From contig VJWN01000019.1 in assembly GCA_007644065.1 (NCBI GenBank), positions 434,001 through 498,000 on the forward strand: a stretch of DNA of 64,000 nt. The letters run 5' to 3'. The notes under the pieces are model-generated. The model made no database searches and was not told where the DNA came from. It saw nothing but the letters and a program-made list of their open reading frames with translations. The DNA is from Margaritispora aquatica. Its lineage: Eukaryota; Ascomycota; Leotiomycetes; Helotiales; Discinellaceae. How positions within the stretch are numbered: position 1 is the first letter of the stretch; each line of letters opens with the position of its first letter. The translations under genes were made by a program, and so were the position numbers. Shown in pieces: positions 11,625 to 22,974 of the stretch.

Positions 11625-12710
11625 TCATCGATTCCCCATCTCCATCTCTATAAACTTCCTAATCCCCTCCTCCACACCCTCAGGACTCGGTCTCTCCGCA
11701 CAAACATGTGGCTCGAACCCAAATTCATTCCTAAGGTAATCCCTCGTCGTCGGTCCAATAGTAGCCACGTACGTTTTTCGTCCCTCTCCTAAACCCTCTA
11801 TCCTCTTCCCTCTATCTGCACCTCCAACCACGAATTCAGACCTCACCTTTCGCGTTTCGGGGTCCAAAACACCAAGAACACGCAACATAGCCTCACACCC
11901 CGTCGGCGAGAAAACCACGACCCATCTCTCCCCACCTCCATCAGTTCCAGCCAAAACCTCCCCAAAGTCCCGCTCAAAACTCTCCATCACGCCCGTGCCA
12001 TAAACGACCAACTCATCAACGCCAATCCTGCTCCCCTCCGCAAGATTCCCATCCATCAGCGTCTTGGGAATGATGTCTCTCCTCTGCTCGCCGACGAGGA
12101 ATAGCACAGGCGGCAGGATCTTTTCGTCGGGATATATGGTGCGGTAGTGCTCGAGCATGAAGTGCGCCAGGGCTTCGCCGTTGCCGGTTTGCGAGCCGTG
12201 GATGCTGAGGGGTGGAGTGGAGGGGATGGAGTGGAGGGCTCGCGAGGTGGCGGGGCCCACGGTGTAGATTGGGATGTTGGTGAGGTGAGGCCAGATTGGA
12301 TCTCCTGTGTACTATTAGAATTGATTTCTCTCCCGACGGAGGAGAAGTGACTTACCTTTCCCTTCTTCAACCAGCCGAGCAAAAGCCTCCACAGCTCTCT
12401 GGCTCGTGAAGATCAACCCTCCATACCTCTTCCCCTCTGCCTCTCCCTCCATCTCTGTTCCTCCCAAACCAAACCTCTTCTCCCTCAATAAAGCCCTTAC
12501 AACACCCAACCCCTCCTCCAAAAACTGATGCTCCAGCACCGGCACGAAAACCGGATCGAACCTCAACGCGCCATCTCCGTTTTTCGCAGCGAGGAAGAGC
12601 TCTTCGTAGCCATCATTGGGGATGGACTTGGTTTTGAGGAGGAAGAGGGGTGTTTTGGTATGGGGTGCTGAAGTCGACGCGGTTGAGTGAGGTTGGGGTT
12701 GAAGGCTCAT
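11625..12710 (-). CDS. HEM4: uroporphyrinogen-III synthase
   Basis: Cytosolic enzyme that cyclises hydroxymethylbilane with D-ring inversion to uroporphyrinogen III, the fourth step of heme synthesis from 5-aminolevulinate. Exons 12356-12710 and 11625-12304 with a 51 nt intron (GTAAGT donor, CTAAT branch, CACAG acceptor) give 344 aa, slightly longer than the usual 260-300. Family signatures: PLFLLKTKSIPNDGYEELF at the N-terminus, GGLIFTSQRAVEAF, then IYTVGPATSRAL, FLVGEQRRDIIP, VYGTG, VVVFSPTGCEAML and ATIGPTTRDYLR. These are the two alternating lobes of the HemD fold. It diverges from ERV1 across 246 bp. Confidence 0.94.
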
Positions 12711-12956
12711 GATGGAGACATAGTGGTGTTTTTATTTATGGCGGGGTTGATTTCTAGCTGTAGTGGAGGGGAAAAATACTTACAGGGATGTGATCGCTGT
12801 GCTGTTCTGTGCATGACGCAGAGCGGGCATGCGGCCGTTCAGTCCGTCTAGATTTCTGGGAGCTCCAGCTTGAGATCGAGTCGCATTACCAATCCACCTA
12901 TATACTTTGTATTCTTCCCACTCCGTCCTCCTTTATTTATTCCACAAACTACCAAA
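12711..12956. promoter_or_regulatory. divergent promoter HEM4 / ERV1
   Basis: 246 bp between the start codons of two genes tied to heme and mitochondrial redox maturation. A CCAAT pentamer lies at 12889-12893, about 65 bp upstream of the ERV1 ATG, a position used by the heme/respiration-linked HAP complex. Binding by HAP is inference. Confidence 0.4.
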
Positions 12957-13635
12957 ATGGCAGACGATACTAGGGACAACGAGGTGAAATCTACCTCAGA
13001 AACTGGGAAGACCACTGCCGTTGGTGGCGGCGGGGTGCCAGTCGGCACCAGATTGCCCAAGGGCATGGTGATGGGAAAGGATGGGAAACCGTATGTCTTT
13101 ACTCGCCTTGCGTGTTTGCTATTTAATTTCATGGAGAGAAATGCTATATACCATTGGAACCAACTGCTAATCTCATCCCTCCAGCTGCCGAGCCTGCACC
13201 TCCTTCGCAGACTTCAGCTCTCTCACGAAACCCAGCTCCAAGTCCTCCACCACCACAGGCAACAACACGCTCACCTCCACGCCGCGTCTCCCCTCCGACT
13301 GTCCGCCGGACGTGGAAGCCCTCGGACGCTCAACCTGGACTTTACTCCACTCCATCACAGCGACCTATCCCACGGCGCCCACGGCACAAGAGCAGCGCGA
13401 CGTGACGCAATTCATGGGCCTGTTTGGGAAATTATACCCGTGCTGGGTGTGCGCGGAGGATTTCCAGGCGTTTATGGAGAAGAGCAAGGTGCGGGCGAGT
13501 AGTCGGGAGGAGTTTGGTACCTGGATGTGCGAGGCGCATAATGAGGTGAATCGGAAGTTGGGGAAGGTGGAGTTTGATTGTCGCAAGTGGGAGGAGAGGT
13601 GGAGGACGGGGTGGAAGGATGGGCGGTGTGGGTAG
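12957..13635 (+). CDS. ERV1: FAD-linked sulfhydryl oxidase Erv1/ALR
   Basis: Sulfhydryl oxidase of the mitochondrial intermembrane space that reoxidises Mia40 and passes electrons to cytochrome c; it is also linked to cytosolic Fe-S maturation. Exons 12957-13090 and 13185-13635, 94 nt intron, 194 aa. Seen: the shuttle disulfide CRAC at residues 46-49, the flavin helix LGRSTWTLLHSITATYP, the active-site YPCWVC (C131, C134), CEAHNEVNRKLGK with C160, and C177 as structural partner. Length and Cys spacing match yeast Erv1. The intron falls just before CRAC, so an unspliced reading would lose the shuttle cysteines. The ATG at 12957 is chosen; an upstream in-frame TTG at 12870 is not needed. Diverges from HEM4. 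Confidence 0.96.
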
Positions 13636-14341
13636 TTTGTTGATGCGTTGATGCGTTGGTAGAGATGAGTGAGGGCAAAGCTGGGTTAAGCTATGTTCTT
13701 TGGGGTTTGAGCGAACGTAGTTGGTGGGGAGGATGGAAGATTGTGAGGTTAGTGTACGAAGCGAGGGGGAGATAAGCTATGGAAGGAGGAGTACAGGTGT
13801 AGGATTTGTACGAGATATGTATCGATATGTGTACAGGGACAGGTGCGAGTTGGTCAGTCGCATGTATCAACAAGGCATAGCATAGCATAGGTATCTGCAT
13901 TTGCAGCGACAGCAGGGCGTTCAGGTTCCGGATCATCTCAGAGGCAAAAAGTCCCATCTCGACTCATCCTCAAAATCTAGGTATAGAATGTAGCATACAT
14001 ACTCATCTCTACCACCACGGCACATCCGTTTCCTCCTTTTCCATGGTATACATACAACCCAAGGCTTACCTTTTTTGGGAAACTCGTCGAAGGATTTTGC
14101 ACTTGCGTCTAGCCGACATAGAATAGATTGAGCATACACATACATGTGAGATAGATGGATATAGGTAGGTATAGATATAGATATAAATATACTGACGCCT
14201 CCTCCCAAACACTGCCCAGGTGTAAACCTCTTTTTACGGAAACGGGCTCGCTTAAATTTCTCCCCTCCCTACCTAAAGTAAGATACATAGGGAGGGACCG
14301 AATCGATGGTCTAACTCGCAGGACTGGGCGAATGACCTACA

Positions 14342-14366
14342 CTACCTACCTACCTACCTACCTACC
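14342..14366. repeat. (CTAC)n microsatellite
   Basis: 25 bp of the tetranucleotide CTAC, the complement of the TAGG/GGTA motif that recurs in the spacers of this window. Confidence 0.95.
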
Positions 14367-14731
14367 GATGACACGTAGCATCGCCCTTGCTACTCCTCCA
14401 CCCATACCCATACGCATCCACGAACGGAGGAGTAAGCACCACGACTCTCTGCTCTCGGCCTTGTTCTTGATAATGGCAATGGTAATAGTAACGAGAGTAG
14501 ACACCCAAGGCCCAAGGTCCTGCATGTCTATCTATCTCTAGTATAGTATAGTACTCGCTTAAGCGCGGTTGCGGCAAGGCACCTCTTCACTTACGAACCT
14601 CCACACACCCACGCTAGGAAGGTAATCTTACCTCAGGGAGATGTCTCGGTCGGTAGGTAGGTGGGTAGATAGACAGGTAAATAGACAGGGACCTACCCAG
14701 TTGAGGAGTCATTTCACTCACACCTTCTTCC

Positions 14732-14782
14732 ATCGAAATCGAAATCGAAATCGAAATCAAAATCAAAATCAAAATCGAAATC
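14732..14782. repeat. hexanucleotide tandem repeat ATCGAA/ATCAAA
   Basis: About 8.5 copies of a 6-bp unit; the fourth base alternates in blocks (ATCGAA four times, ATCAAA three times, then ATCGAA), so a point variant has been spread by copying. Confidence 0.95.
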
Positions 14783-14903
14783 CCACGACCTCGGTTATGC
14801 ATCAAAGCTAGATATACAATAAACAAACAAACAAACAAGCATACAAAACACACTTTACCGATCCCGATCCCGACCCCGCCGCAACGAAATAGAGACCAAG
14901 ACC

Positions 14904-14936
14904 AAGTTCCAAGTTCCAAGTTCCAAGTTCCAAGTC

Positions 14937-14970
<34 letters not shown>
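14904..14970. repeat. two abutting arrays: AAGTTCC 7-mer and ACAACG 6-mer
   Basis: Four copies of AAGTTCC plus a partial (14904-14937) run directly into about five copies of ACAACG (to 14970). A purine-rich A tract follows. Confidence 0.93.
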
Positions 14971-15599
14971 CACCCGAAAAGAAAAAAAGAAAAAAAAAGG
15001 AAGCAAACACCCCCTTTCCCCCTTCCCCAAATAAGGAATCATACCTCCCAGAGCAATGCAATCCATCTATCCAAGTGACTTACTGACTTACTGACTTCCT
15101 CACTTGATGATTTAGGAAGGGGGGGGCTTGCACTCAAGCACGTTGACGCTCACGTTGGCGCGACATACCTAAGGTAGGTGATAGGTGATAGATAGAAGAC
15201 AGCACAAGGTAGTCAGCATGACGACGGACGGATATACGTGCTTACCTTAGCTTAGCTTGGCTGGTTGGGGTTGGGGAGGTATGTGTGTATGTGTGTATGT
15301 GTGTGTATATATATATATAGGCTGGACGAGTGGGATCTACCCGTAGCTAATGAGTCCAGCTCTAGCTGGGTAGGTATTTTCTAGAGGGGGGCTACGAGCT
15401 ATGATGAGGAATGGAGGGATGGAGGGATGGAGGGAAGGGGCCAAGCGAGTGAGTGAGCAGTGAGGGATGAGGGATGAGGCGCTATGGCTAGCAGAGGAAA
15501 GGAAAGTAGAGCAAAGCAAGTTATCTCCAATCCCATTCTCGTTGTCCTCGTTGTCTTCATCAGGAGGAGATACTTAAGTATGGACGTAACGTCGAGTCT

Positions 15600-15640
15600 G
15601 TCAAGTCAAGTCAAGTCAAGTCAAGTCAAGTCAAGCCAAG
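15600..15640. repeat. (TCAAG)n pentanucleotide repeat
   Basis: Seven perfect TCAAG units plus one variant (CCAAG). Confidence 0.95.
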
Positions 15641-16012
15641 TGAGGAGGTGCAACGCACAATGAAGAGCCAAGTACGCATTACCAAACAAGAAAATCAAGG
15701 AATTAGATTCGCGATTCAATATAGCAAATAGAGATGTTGTTGTACAGAGCGAGACAAAATCACAGTGAGTGATATACAATGATGCCATCTATGAATGAAA
15801 CAAGTAGTCGAGCAATCAAGCAAGCTTGTGAGTCATGATGAGTGAAGGGATGATTGTATGGCACATTCATGAACTACCTCTACATAGAGATTCAGGCTCA
15901 GAAACTACTACTTTACTATACTTATAGTTCACAATACTAGAATCCTCAACCGTTTCTGCATTTCTACAAATAATCGACGAGGAACAAAACACTGAGTACA
16001 AGAAGAAGGAAC

Positions 16013-16567
16013 ATGGGAGGCAGAACGCAACTCACAAGAAACCACTTACACGCTTACCTTCCTCATCTCAGTTCCTCACCATCATCAATGACAACCTACC
16101 ATAAGTGCACAAAATCGCATCGTTCTATATGCGGAGGCGATTGCATCTCGCACTTGACACCTCAAGGCTTAAATACACGCGAGCACGAGATTGACAAGAT
16201 GCTCAATGTGGAAATGGAAATCTTGTGGACGAAGGCATTGACGGATCATCATCGACGACAACGTTGGGAATCCTGGAGGGGGTTGGTTGATGAGAGGGAG
16301 GAGGAGGATGAAAAGGATGTTGACGAAGAGAAGAAGACAAATGTAAAAGAAAATGAAAGGAAGCAGAAGAAACAAACCACGGAGCTGGTGCGATCCGGAG
16401 AAGGAGAATATTCACGGGGCTGGCATAAGTGGTATGCTGATTCTGAGTCTGAGTCTGAGGATCGTGATCCAAACGAGGACGAAGGACTGAAAGAACGAAA
16501 GAGACTTCCCTTAAGGAATGATGAGATGAACCGATTGAGAAGGTTTGCATGTGGAAAATCGATATAG
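16013..16567 (+). CDS. possible orphan protein, Lys/Glu-rich, 184 aa
   Basis: An uninterrupted frame opens at ATG 16013, with a second ATG at 16088, in an otherwise repeat-filled spacer. The predicted protein has an N-terminal part with several Cys/His (HKCTKSHRSICGGDC), a Trp-containing segment (HHRRQRWESWRGLV), a strongly charged central Lys/Glu stretch likely to be coiled or disordered, SESESED and a basic end. I recognise no family. It is not a translated microsatellite, which is why it is listed, but codon evidence is weak and no intron or neighbour supports it. Confidence 0.3.
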   Translation: MGGRTQLTRNHLHAYLPHLSSSPSSMTTYHKCTKSHRSICGGDCISHLTPQGLNTREHEIDKMLNVEMEILWTKALTDHHRRQRWESWRGLVDEREEEDEKDVDEEKKTNVKENERKQKKQTTELVRSGEGEYSRGWHKWYADSESESEDRDPNEDEGLKERKRLPLRNDEMNRLRRFACGKSI

Positions 16568-18422
16568 AACAGAGGAGAAACACCACCGCTTGGAATGTAT
16601 CAATTCCACTCCTCACCAATATGGCCAAAAAAAAAAAAAAAACACCACGAGGCTAAATGTTCCTTTTTAGTCTCCTGTTTGTCCGTTAAGGAGGTTGAAG
16701 AATGGAGAAGAAGCCTCTTTTTGGGTGTGGGGTATGGTATAAGGAGTATGGATATTCGTTATTTGCTTTGCTGGTGCTTGGAATGATGTTGCAGGGAGAC
16801 GGTGGTGTCTTTTGCTATTGGCAAGACGAAGCTATTGAAGCCAAGCAGCGACCAAAGGTTGCGTAATTGAAAGGTTGTTTTTCACTCTGCATCCCGACAG
16901 CTCCGAGTGCGAGACGCGAAAATGTCAGCCAACGTATTTGTCTCTGTTGTTGTCGACGCCTTGATGGTGACCGCCATTTCTGTACTCGCATTTGGAACAT
17001 CCACGTCTGTATCTGATACTTTATGAGCGTTTATGAAGCACTCATCAATGGTGATGTGATGCATGTATGCAATGACTGCGTTACTTTGTGTCTCTGATGA
17101 AAACTTCGCTGAAGGTTTGAAATCGTTACACGCCCAGCAGACATAAGTGAGTACGGCGTTAAGTTGTGAAGTGTGTTCGCTTAGCATGATTTCTCATCCA
17201 GTCAATACGCACTCCACTTGTTGTACAGCTGCACTGCAATGCACTGTCGAACGATGACCGGCATGTTGCAGCTGAAAATAGAAAAAACTCGTATTGCAAT
17301 CAACAAACGATTGTCTGTGAGGACCAGAAAATCCTCAACAGGGGTTACCGAGACTTCGGGGAGCTGGGAATGCAACTCCACTGAGTGGTGCACTGTCCAG
17401 TGTCCAGTACCCACTGGAGGGGGTACGGAGAAATGGGAAGGGAAGGTTTGAGGCAGTGCTGATGAGACACGACCCAAGCTGTGACTGCACTGAAGCTTTC
17501 CCGTGACTTGAGATGATGGAGGAGATGTGAGATGTGCAAACAATGCAATATGCAATACAGTCTCTACCTCCGGAATCAAGGGACGAAGAAAGGGTAGAAC
17601 ATGAACCACGAACTGTCCGAGAAGATCTCTCGGCATTGAATTGTTCAGATCATGGCCGAGACGTCGTCAGCATTTTTGACGGATCCAAGCCCAACTCCAA
17701 GAGCAAAGATGGGCTGGGCTGGGCTGGCTGGGCTGCATACTGTACAATACTGCTGCACTGCACTGCAACTGGGAGGGTCGTGTTGAAGTCGTGTGATGTT
17801 GTCGACTGAGGTTACGAGGTCGAGATGCACACCACTGCTGGTTGACCGCCAACGAGTACGAGAGCGATGGTCGTGATGGTGGCCAGTAGATCAGTAGATG
17901 TGGTGACTGGCGAATTGAGGTGGTGGGTGAATGACCAATTGAACGATTTCCATTGTCCATGTCTTGGCTCTTGTGTGAGTCGAGTCTCGAATCTCGTTGA
18001 TAAGCAAAGTTTTGCAATTTTCCAATTTTCTCATATGTACAGTAAGTACCCAGTAAATGTAAATATTCATCCCATAACGTCAGGCATTCAGTATTTTTCT
18101 TTTTGAATAGGGTATGTTCCAGCCATCAGCGCTTTTTCCTGCGAGACTGGAACCTGGGTTTTTCCCCCCGAGCGATATCATGACTCTGATTCAGCGTGTG
18201 CGTGTGTGCGTGGAGTCGAGAATCTTTGAGAATTCAGCTTTGAATGAGCACATTGATGACTGATGAAGAATTGAGGACATTTGAAGATGGACCTCTGTCA
18301 GATGGATGTGTGTACCCGGAGCAGTCATGGATCTGGAATTCTGGGCAGTTTGTCTATTGTCTCCGGAAGTCCTGTTCTACCCAGTGGATGGATGGATGAA
18401 CACACAGACGAAAGATCTCCGC

Positions 18423-18454
18423 TTCATTCATTCATTCATTCATTCATTCATTCA
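18423..18454. repeat. (ATTC)n microsatellite
   Basis: Eight copies of the tetranucleotide ATTC. The same motif recurs at 28552-28573. Confidence 0.95.
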
Positions 18455-18810
18455 AATTCTCGATGGGGAAAGTGGATTTTCATGGGAGCAAGGGTTTCGT
18501 GGCTTTTCGTGGCTTTCCATGACTTCTCGGTGTGGAAAGGTGGGGCAGGGTGTGGCACTCGTGGCGTTGAGAGCTTGAGAGATGGGTGATGATGGTTGAT
18601 GGTGGTGGTGGAGGATGATCGAACATAGAATGTCGCACCATGGGTTGGGGCTTCGGTTTGGCGGATTGCTCGGGCGGAAATATCCTAGTAAAAGTGTAGA
18701 TACGGTACTGTAGTACAGTATTATATGTACAGTACAGTACTGTGTGGAAAGAAAGAGTGAATGTGCAGAGGAGATCCTTGGACCCCTTGCCCTTGAACCC
18801 TTTAGCCTTG

Positions 18811-18848
18811 CATATCAGCATATCAGTGCATATCAGCGCATATCAGTA
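18811..18848. repeat. CATATCAG(NN) short tandem repeat
   Basis: Four copies of CATATCAG, the last three spaced as 10-mers with a variable dinucleotide (TG, CG, TA). Confidence 0.85.
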
Positions 18849-19260
18849 TGCACTGTTCGTGCGTGCACAAAAAAAAAGTAACAACAGGTAATGACGACGA
18901 CAAAAAGTTATACACTTATGCCAAGTCCTCACTCCCAGAGCCACTTGAAGGAAGGCACCTCCCTACCTCAGGTGGGAGGTAGAGGTAGAGCATTTCCCAA
19001 TTGAGTCAAATGTGGATCTAGATCTGGATCGGGATTTGGCCATGCACGGTTCTACCTTTGGTACCTCACCTTAAGGTAGTGGGTTTTTTTTGTTTGTCTA
19101 TTTTTTTTTCTTTCCGGTCCGAGCAAACTGGTGGGTTGAATTTGGAAAAGGAAGAAAATGCGGATGTTGTTTTTTTTTTTTTTGGGGGGGGGGGGGCTAA
19201 AAATGAATACATTGATCAAATAAAGTCCAAGTATTAAATGGAGAAGTGAGGTGAGGTAGA

Positions 19261-19292
19261 TAGGTAGGTAGGTAGGTAGGTAGGTAGGTAGT
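19261..19292. repeat. (TAGG)n microsatellite
   Basis: Eight copies of TAGG. Confidence 0.95.
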
Positions 19293-19498
19293 GGAAGGTA
19301 AGCAATACGATACGAACAAGGTAAAAGAATGGCAAGGTAAAAGGTAAAAGAAGGGAGGGTACTGTACTTGGCGTGACATTGTGACAATGTGACATTATAA
19401 CAATGTGACTGTACACCACAGTACGTACCCAGATAAAGAAGGTGATTTTGGGGGGAGAATATCAAAAGATTATGAAGAAGGTCCCGAAAGATATGAAA

Positions 19499-19606
19499 GA
19501 TTATGAAGATTATGAAGATTATGAAGATTATGAAGATTATGAAGATTATGAAGATTATGAAGATTATGAAGATTATGAAGATTATGAAGATTATGAAGAT
19601 TATGAA
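19499..19606. repeat. 12-copy perfect 9-bp minisatellite GATTATGAA
   Basis: Twelve identical 9-bp units, 108 bp, without a single mismatch. A related unit lies just upstream near 19479. Because the unit is a multiple of three, the array is open in several frames (Asp-Tyr-Glu on the plus strand, His-Asn-Leu on the minus strand). The surrounding sequence shows no gene, so I treat it as a non-coding minisatellite. Confidence 0.95.
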
Positions 19607-20159
19607 GAAGATGAGTGGGTGGTGGTGGTGTGAACTCCTCCTCGTATTGAATAAAGAAGCATCTATCTACGTAGGTACGTATCTGCAAGATGTCTGCATA
19701 ATATCTATGTATCTGTATAATCTGCATACTCTGCATACATACTGTACATACCAAGAAATCGGGTATTCAAGATCATCAAGGGGATTGTTGAGCATAATCG
19801 ATAATCGAGCATAAGGAAACGTGACTGGATGTTTTGTGTGATTTGGGCTGTATCTCTTCATCTCGTTTTTTTTCATCCACACTACCCCTTATTTTTAGTC
19901 CCCCTTAGTCGATATCCCCATATACCCTTGTTCCTGACTAAAATGACCGTGTTATTCTTCCATATTTTCCATCTCTTCTTCCACCCAATCACGACACATT
20001 GGTTCCTGGCCTAAGGCAAGGTAAGATGGGTGGGTGAGTGGGTCAGAAGAGAAGGGAAGGCTAACAAATGAACAAGCTAACAGGCTAAAGATCAGATCGG
20101 GTCAAGTGGGCTCTCTCACCCACTACTCATCGTTCTGACGTTCTTACTCTTTTTAGCTT

Positions 20160-21167
20160 TTTTCCTCTGGTAATTTCCTTTGGATCCACTTTCCAATCAG
20201 GCTTCCACCAGTCATCATACGGCGTCACCCACATTTAATCATTCTCCCCCCCTGCTCACTGCCTGCTCACTTTGCTCTTTTGTTCAGTTTGTTACGATCG
20301 AAATTCTCCACTTTGAGTCTCTCCGTCCTCCCAGTCCCTCCCAGTCATTCCTTCTGCTTTTACTTGGTGCTAAGGATACTCCTTGTCTCCTGGTCCTCCT
20401 GGTCCTCCTCCTTGGATTTCACCCTTTGCCCTTTACTCTTTGGATCACCTCCTCCACCACCACCACCACCACCACCACCACCTGAGCACATCCACATCCA
20501 CATCCACAACCTCAATCCACAAACCTCACGTTCCTCCTCCCCAAAGTCACCGTACAATCGTTGGCACTGTCCATACTGTCGTTTTCCCCCTCACACTCTT
20601 TACAAACTCAATTTCCACATCAACAACTTCATCTTCAATAAACAACACAACCGAAAATCAACAAAAACAATAAGGCACATTCGTTACGGCCTCTTCGTCC
20701 TCCCCATCCACATCCTCATTCCACTCGTGATTACCCAAGACCAAGGGTGCGTCTCAAACAAACGACGACTCGAAACACTTTCTAATTCCGACCACCCAGC
20801 ACCACCACCAGCACCCCCATCCATCATCCATCGATCATCCGAAGAAACCATTGTCCCCCATCAATCAATCAATCATCATCACGACCACCACTACCAACTA
20901 CCCCATTCATCATCATCATCATCATCAAAGGCTTCACACATCCCTTCGACGATACACACTGTCGCTTTCGAACCACATTCACGCGGGCCAGTGAACCAGA
21001 ATCCTACCCACCTACCCACCTACCTCGTTCTTTGCACACATACACGTTAATACGACCTCCGTGAATCTGATCTGCTCGAACAGATCAATTCAACCTACAT
21101 CGAGTGGACCGCTTCATACTTTCAAAGGCCAAGGCCATCAACAACATCGACGATTCCATCCGTCACC
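20160..21167 (+). other. C/A-rich, G-poor leader upstream of the WSC-type gene
   Basis: About 1 kb with strong strand bias: the plus strand is rich in C, A and T and poor in G, with CCA, CAT and TCA runs, including (CCA)n at 20452-20482 and TCATCA runs near 20910. This is typical of long 5' untranslated or promoter regions of highly regulated fungal genes. The 256-codon open frame at 20280-21050 follows from the bias and has no protein-like order. Confidence 0.45.
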
Positions 21168-22086
21168 ATGAAGACCACGTCCTTCACCTTCGCAGCGTTG
21201 CTCAGTGCTTGGGTCGTCACAGCAGAGCGTACCTCGCAAGGATGTTTCTCGTCGACCACTGGATTGACGTTGAATGGCACACTCGATTTCAATTCTAGGG
21301 GATCCTGCGGAGATGCATGTTACGCGTTGGGAGATTCAGTATTTGGAATGCAGAACAAGCTCTGCGTGTGTGGAAACAATCTGCCACCGGCATCAACGAA
21401 GGAGAGTGCCAGCGAATGCATATACACGTGCCCGGGTTACCCATCAGATACTTGTAAGCATGTTTGGATGCCGGGCGGAGGAAACTGCTAATTGTGATGT
21501 TAGGTGGTGGTGCTTCCGTATGGTCGGTTTACCTGACAGGACTCACCAACTCGGCCACGAACGCGGAAGCCGCATCTTCTGATATCTCATCCAGTGCCGC
21601 CAAAGCCTCTGCAACCGCATCATCCACGGTCACTTCCAAACCAGCTGCCGTCACCACGGTGGTGAGCGGCGGAGCGACCGTCATCGTCACCGCAACCCCC
21701 ACAGCTTCTTCAAACAACTCGTCGAGCTCAAGTGGTCCAAGCAAGACAGGAATTGCGGTTGGGGTGGTGGTCGGTATACTTGCCATCGCCGGAATTGCCG
21801 GAGGCGTCTTCTTGTTCGTCCGCAACCGCAAGAGGAGGGAAGTCGAGGAGGAGTACAGGAGGAATGCCGCAGTCAGTAGTTTCATTGCTGGCGGAAAGCC
21901 TGGAAGCAGTGCCGGAAATTCCTTCCCCGATACTCGTCTCGAGCCAGCCATTATGGCCAACAGGAGAATGAGTGACGGCAGTATCATGGATAACCAAGAC
22001 TACTCAAGGAGAATCCTCAAGGTATGTCGATTCCACGATGTGCTCCGTCATGTTCCCACTAACAATCTCAGGTTACCAACGCATAA
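21168..22086 (+). CDS. WSC-type cell-wall stress sensor, single-pass membrane protein
   Basis: Exons 21168-21453, 21504-22021 and 22072-22086, giving 272 aa. Signal peptide (MKTTSFTFAALLSAWVVTA), then a Cys-rich module with WSC spacing (GCFSSTTG, SCGDACYALG, KLCVCGNNLPP, CIYTCPGYPSDTCGGG, VYLTG) to about residue 108, a Ser/Thr/Ala-rich stalk, one transmembrane helix near 178-200 (GIAVGVVVGILAIAGIAGG) and a basic cytoplasmic tail beginning RNRKRREVEEEYRR. The tail ends VTNA from a 15-nt last exon. This is the architecture of Slg1/Wsc1-type sensors that report wall stress to Rho1 and the Pkc1 MAP-kinase pathway; Rho1 is also the regulator of FKS1, which lies 14 kb away. The first intron joins the two halves of the WSC module, which supports the model. 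Which WSC paralogue it is cannot be said. Confidence 0.88.
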
Positions 22087-22931
22087 CCAAATGATAGACA
22101 AACGAGTTTTCTGTGATTTAGCATCTCCTCTGTCATTCGGCGTTAGCGGTCTTTGGTCCTTTTTGGCTACCTCTGTGTTTGAAGGCCAATGGTGTTTGTG
22201 TATAGGTTGTGGCGTCAAATGTGGATACGAAACCTTGCCCTTTGACTGAGGGGTTTTTCCTATACATCCTCGAACTACGAGACGACGTTTTTCCTTGCAC
22301 CGTTCCAGTCCTTTCCGACAAATTGTTTTTTTTTCTCTCGCAATTTCGATTCCATTAAACCCAGCATTAAACGTGGGGAAATACCAACAAAACTTATGTG
22401 TGGTGGCTAGAACCAACGTATCCTCTATTCAACTCTTTCGATGTGACTGGTTGAGTTGGATGTGTACTCGTACTTGCTGCCTACTTGCGCCTGCCTACCT
22501 ATCCTTTTTTTTAGTCTGTTTGATACAGATCTGGGAAGGAAAATATTGAGAGATGAAAGCTACTAGGGAATTGATAGTAGCGGTATAGAAAGAAGCGTGA
22601 TGTAATGAAGATCTTGAAATTGAGCGATCTTGTATATGAGATATTGAAGATTGTCTTTTGTGATGATTAGACCTTGGTAAATGCATTTCTGTATACATTC
22701 TGAGTCTCGAATACACAATTCTTTGCACGCATAAGTGACATTTTAATCTCCTCCCCCAACTCACTCCTTTACAAAACCCTAAATATATTCAGCATCCCTC
22801 GCAATCGTCATCCCTGACTAGGTACTTGCCTCAATTTTATTCATCCATTCATTCATTTCTGTTTGAATAATCAGCTCGCATTCGGCATTTCACCGTCCGT
22901 CCATAGATGCCTATCCTCTACCATCCTCTAC

Positions 22932-22974
22932 AGTAGGTAGTAAGTAGGTAGTAAGTAGGTAGTAAGTAGGTAGT
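22932..22974. repeat. 11-bp tandem repeat GTAGGTAGTAA
   Basis: Nearly four copies of an 11-bp unit that itself contains the GTAG tetramer common in this window. Confidence 0.9.

Larger units (their letters stand above)
13636..16012. other. gene-poor, simple-repeat-rich spacer
   Basis: 2.4 kb without a supportable gene. Besides the repeats listed separately it holds AAAC repeats (14819-14837), a GTATGTGT/TATA tract (15281-15322) and GGATGGAGG repeats near 15411-15440. Open frames here are translated microsatellites. Confidence 0.7.
16568..20159. other. gene-poor, simple-repeat-rich spacer
   Basis: 3.6 kb with no supportable gene. It holds A and T homopolymers, a GGGCT tract (17711-17735), GTAC-rich words (18700-18745), and a T15/G14 homopolymer junction near 19172-19196, plus the arrays listed separately. 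Confidence 0.7.

Noticed and set aside
14732..14970. CRISPR-like repeats
   Set aside because: Head-to-tail tandem arrays without unique spacers, in a eukaryotic genome.
18700..18745. GTAC-rich inverted repeat as a stem-loop
   Set aside because: Only about eight consecutive pairs can form before a mismatch; more likely a short GTAC/AGTAC repeat.
19442..19633. Possible protein of repeated Asp-Tyr-Glu
   Set aside because: Consists mainly of the 9-bp minisatellite, with no conserved flank.
20280..21050. 256-codon open frame upstream of the WSC-type gene
   Set aside because: Low-complexity translation of a G-poor leader (Pro/His/Ser runs); no domain and no splice logic.
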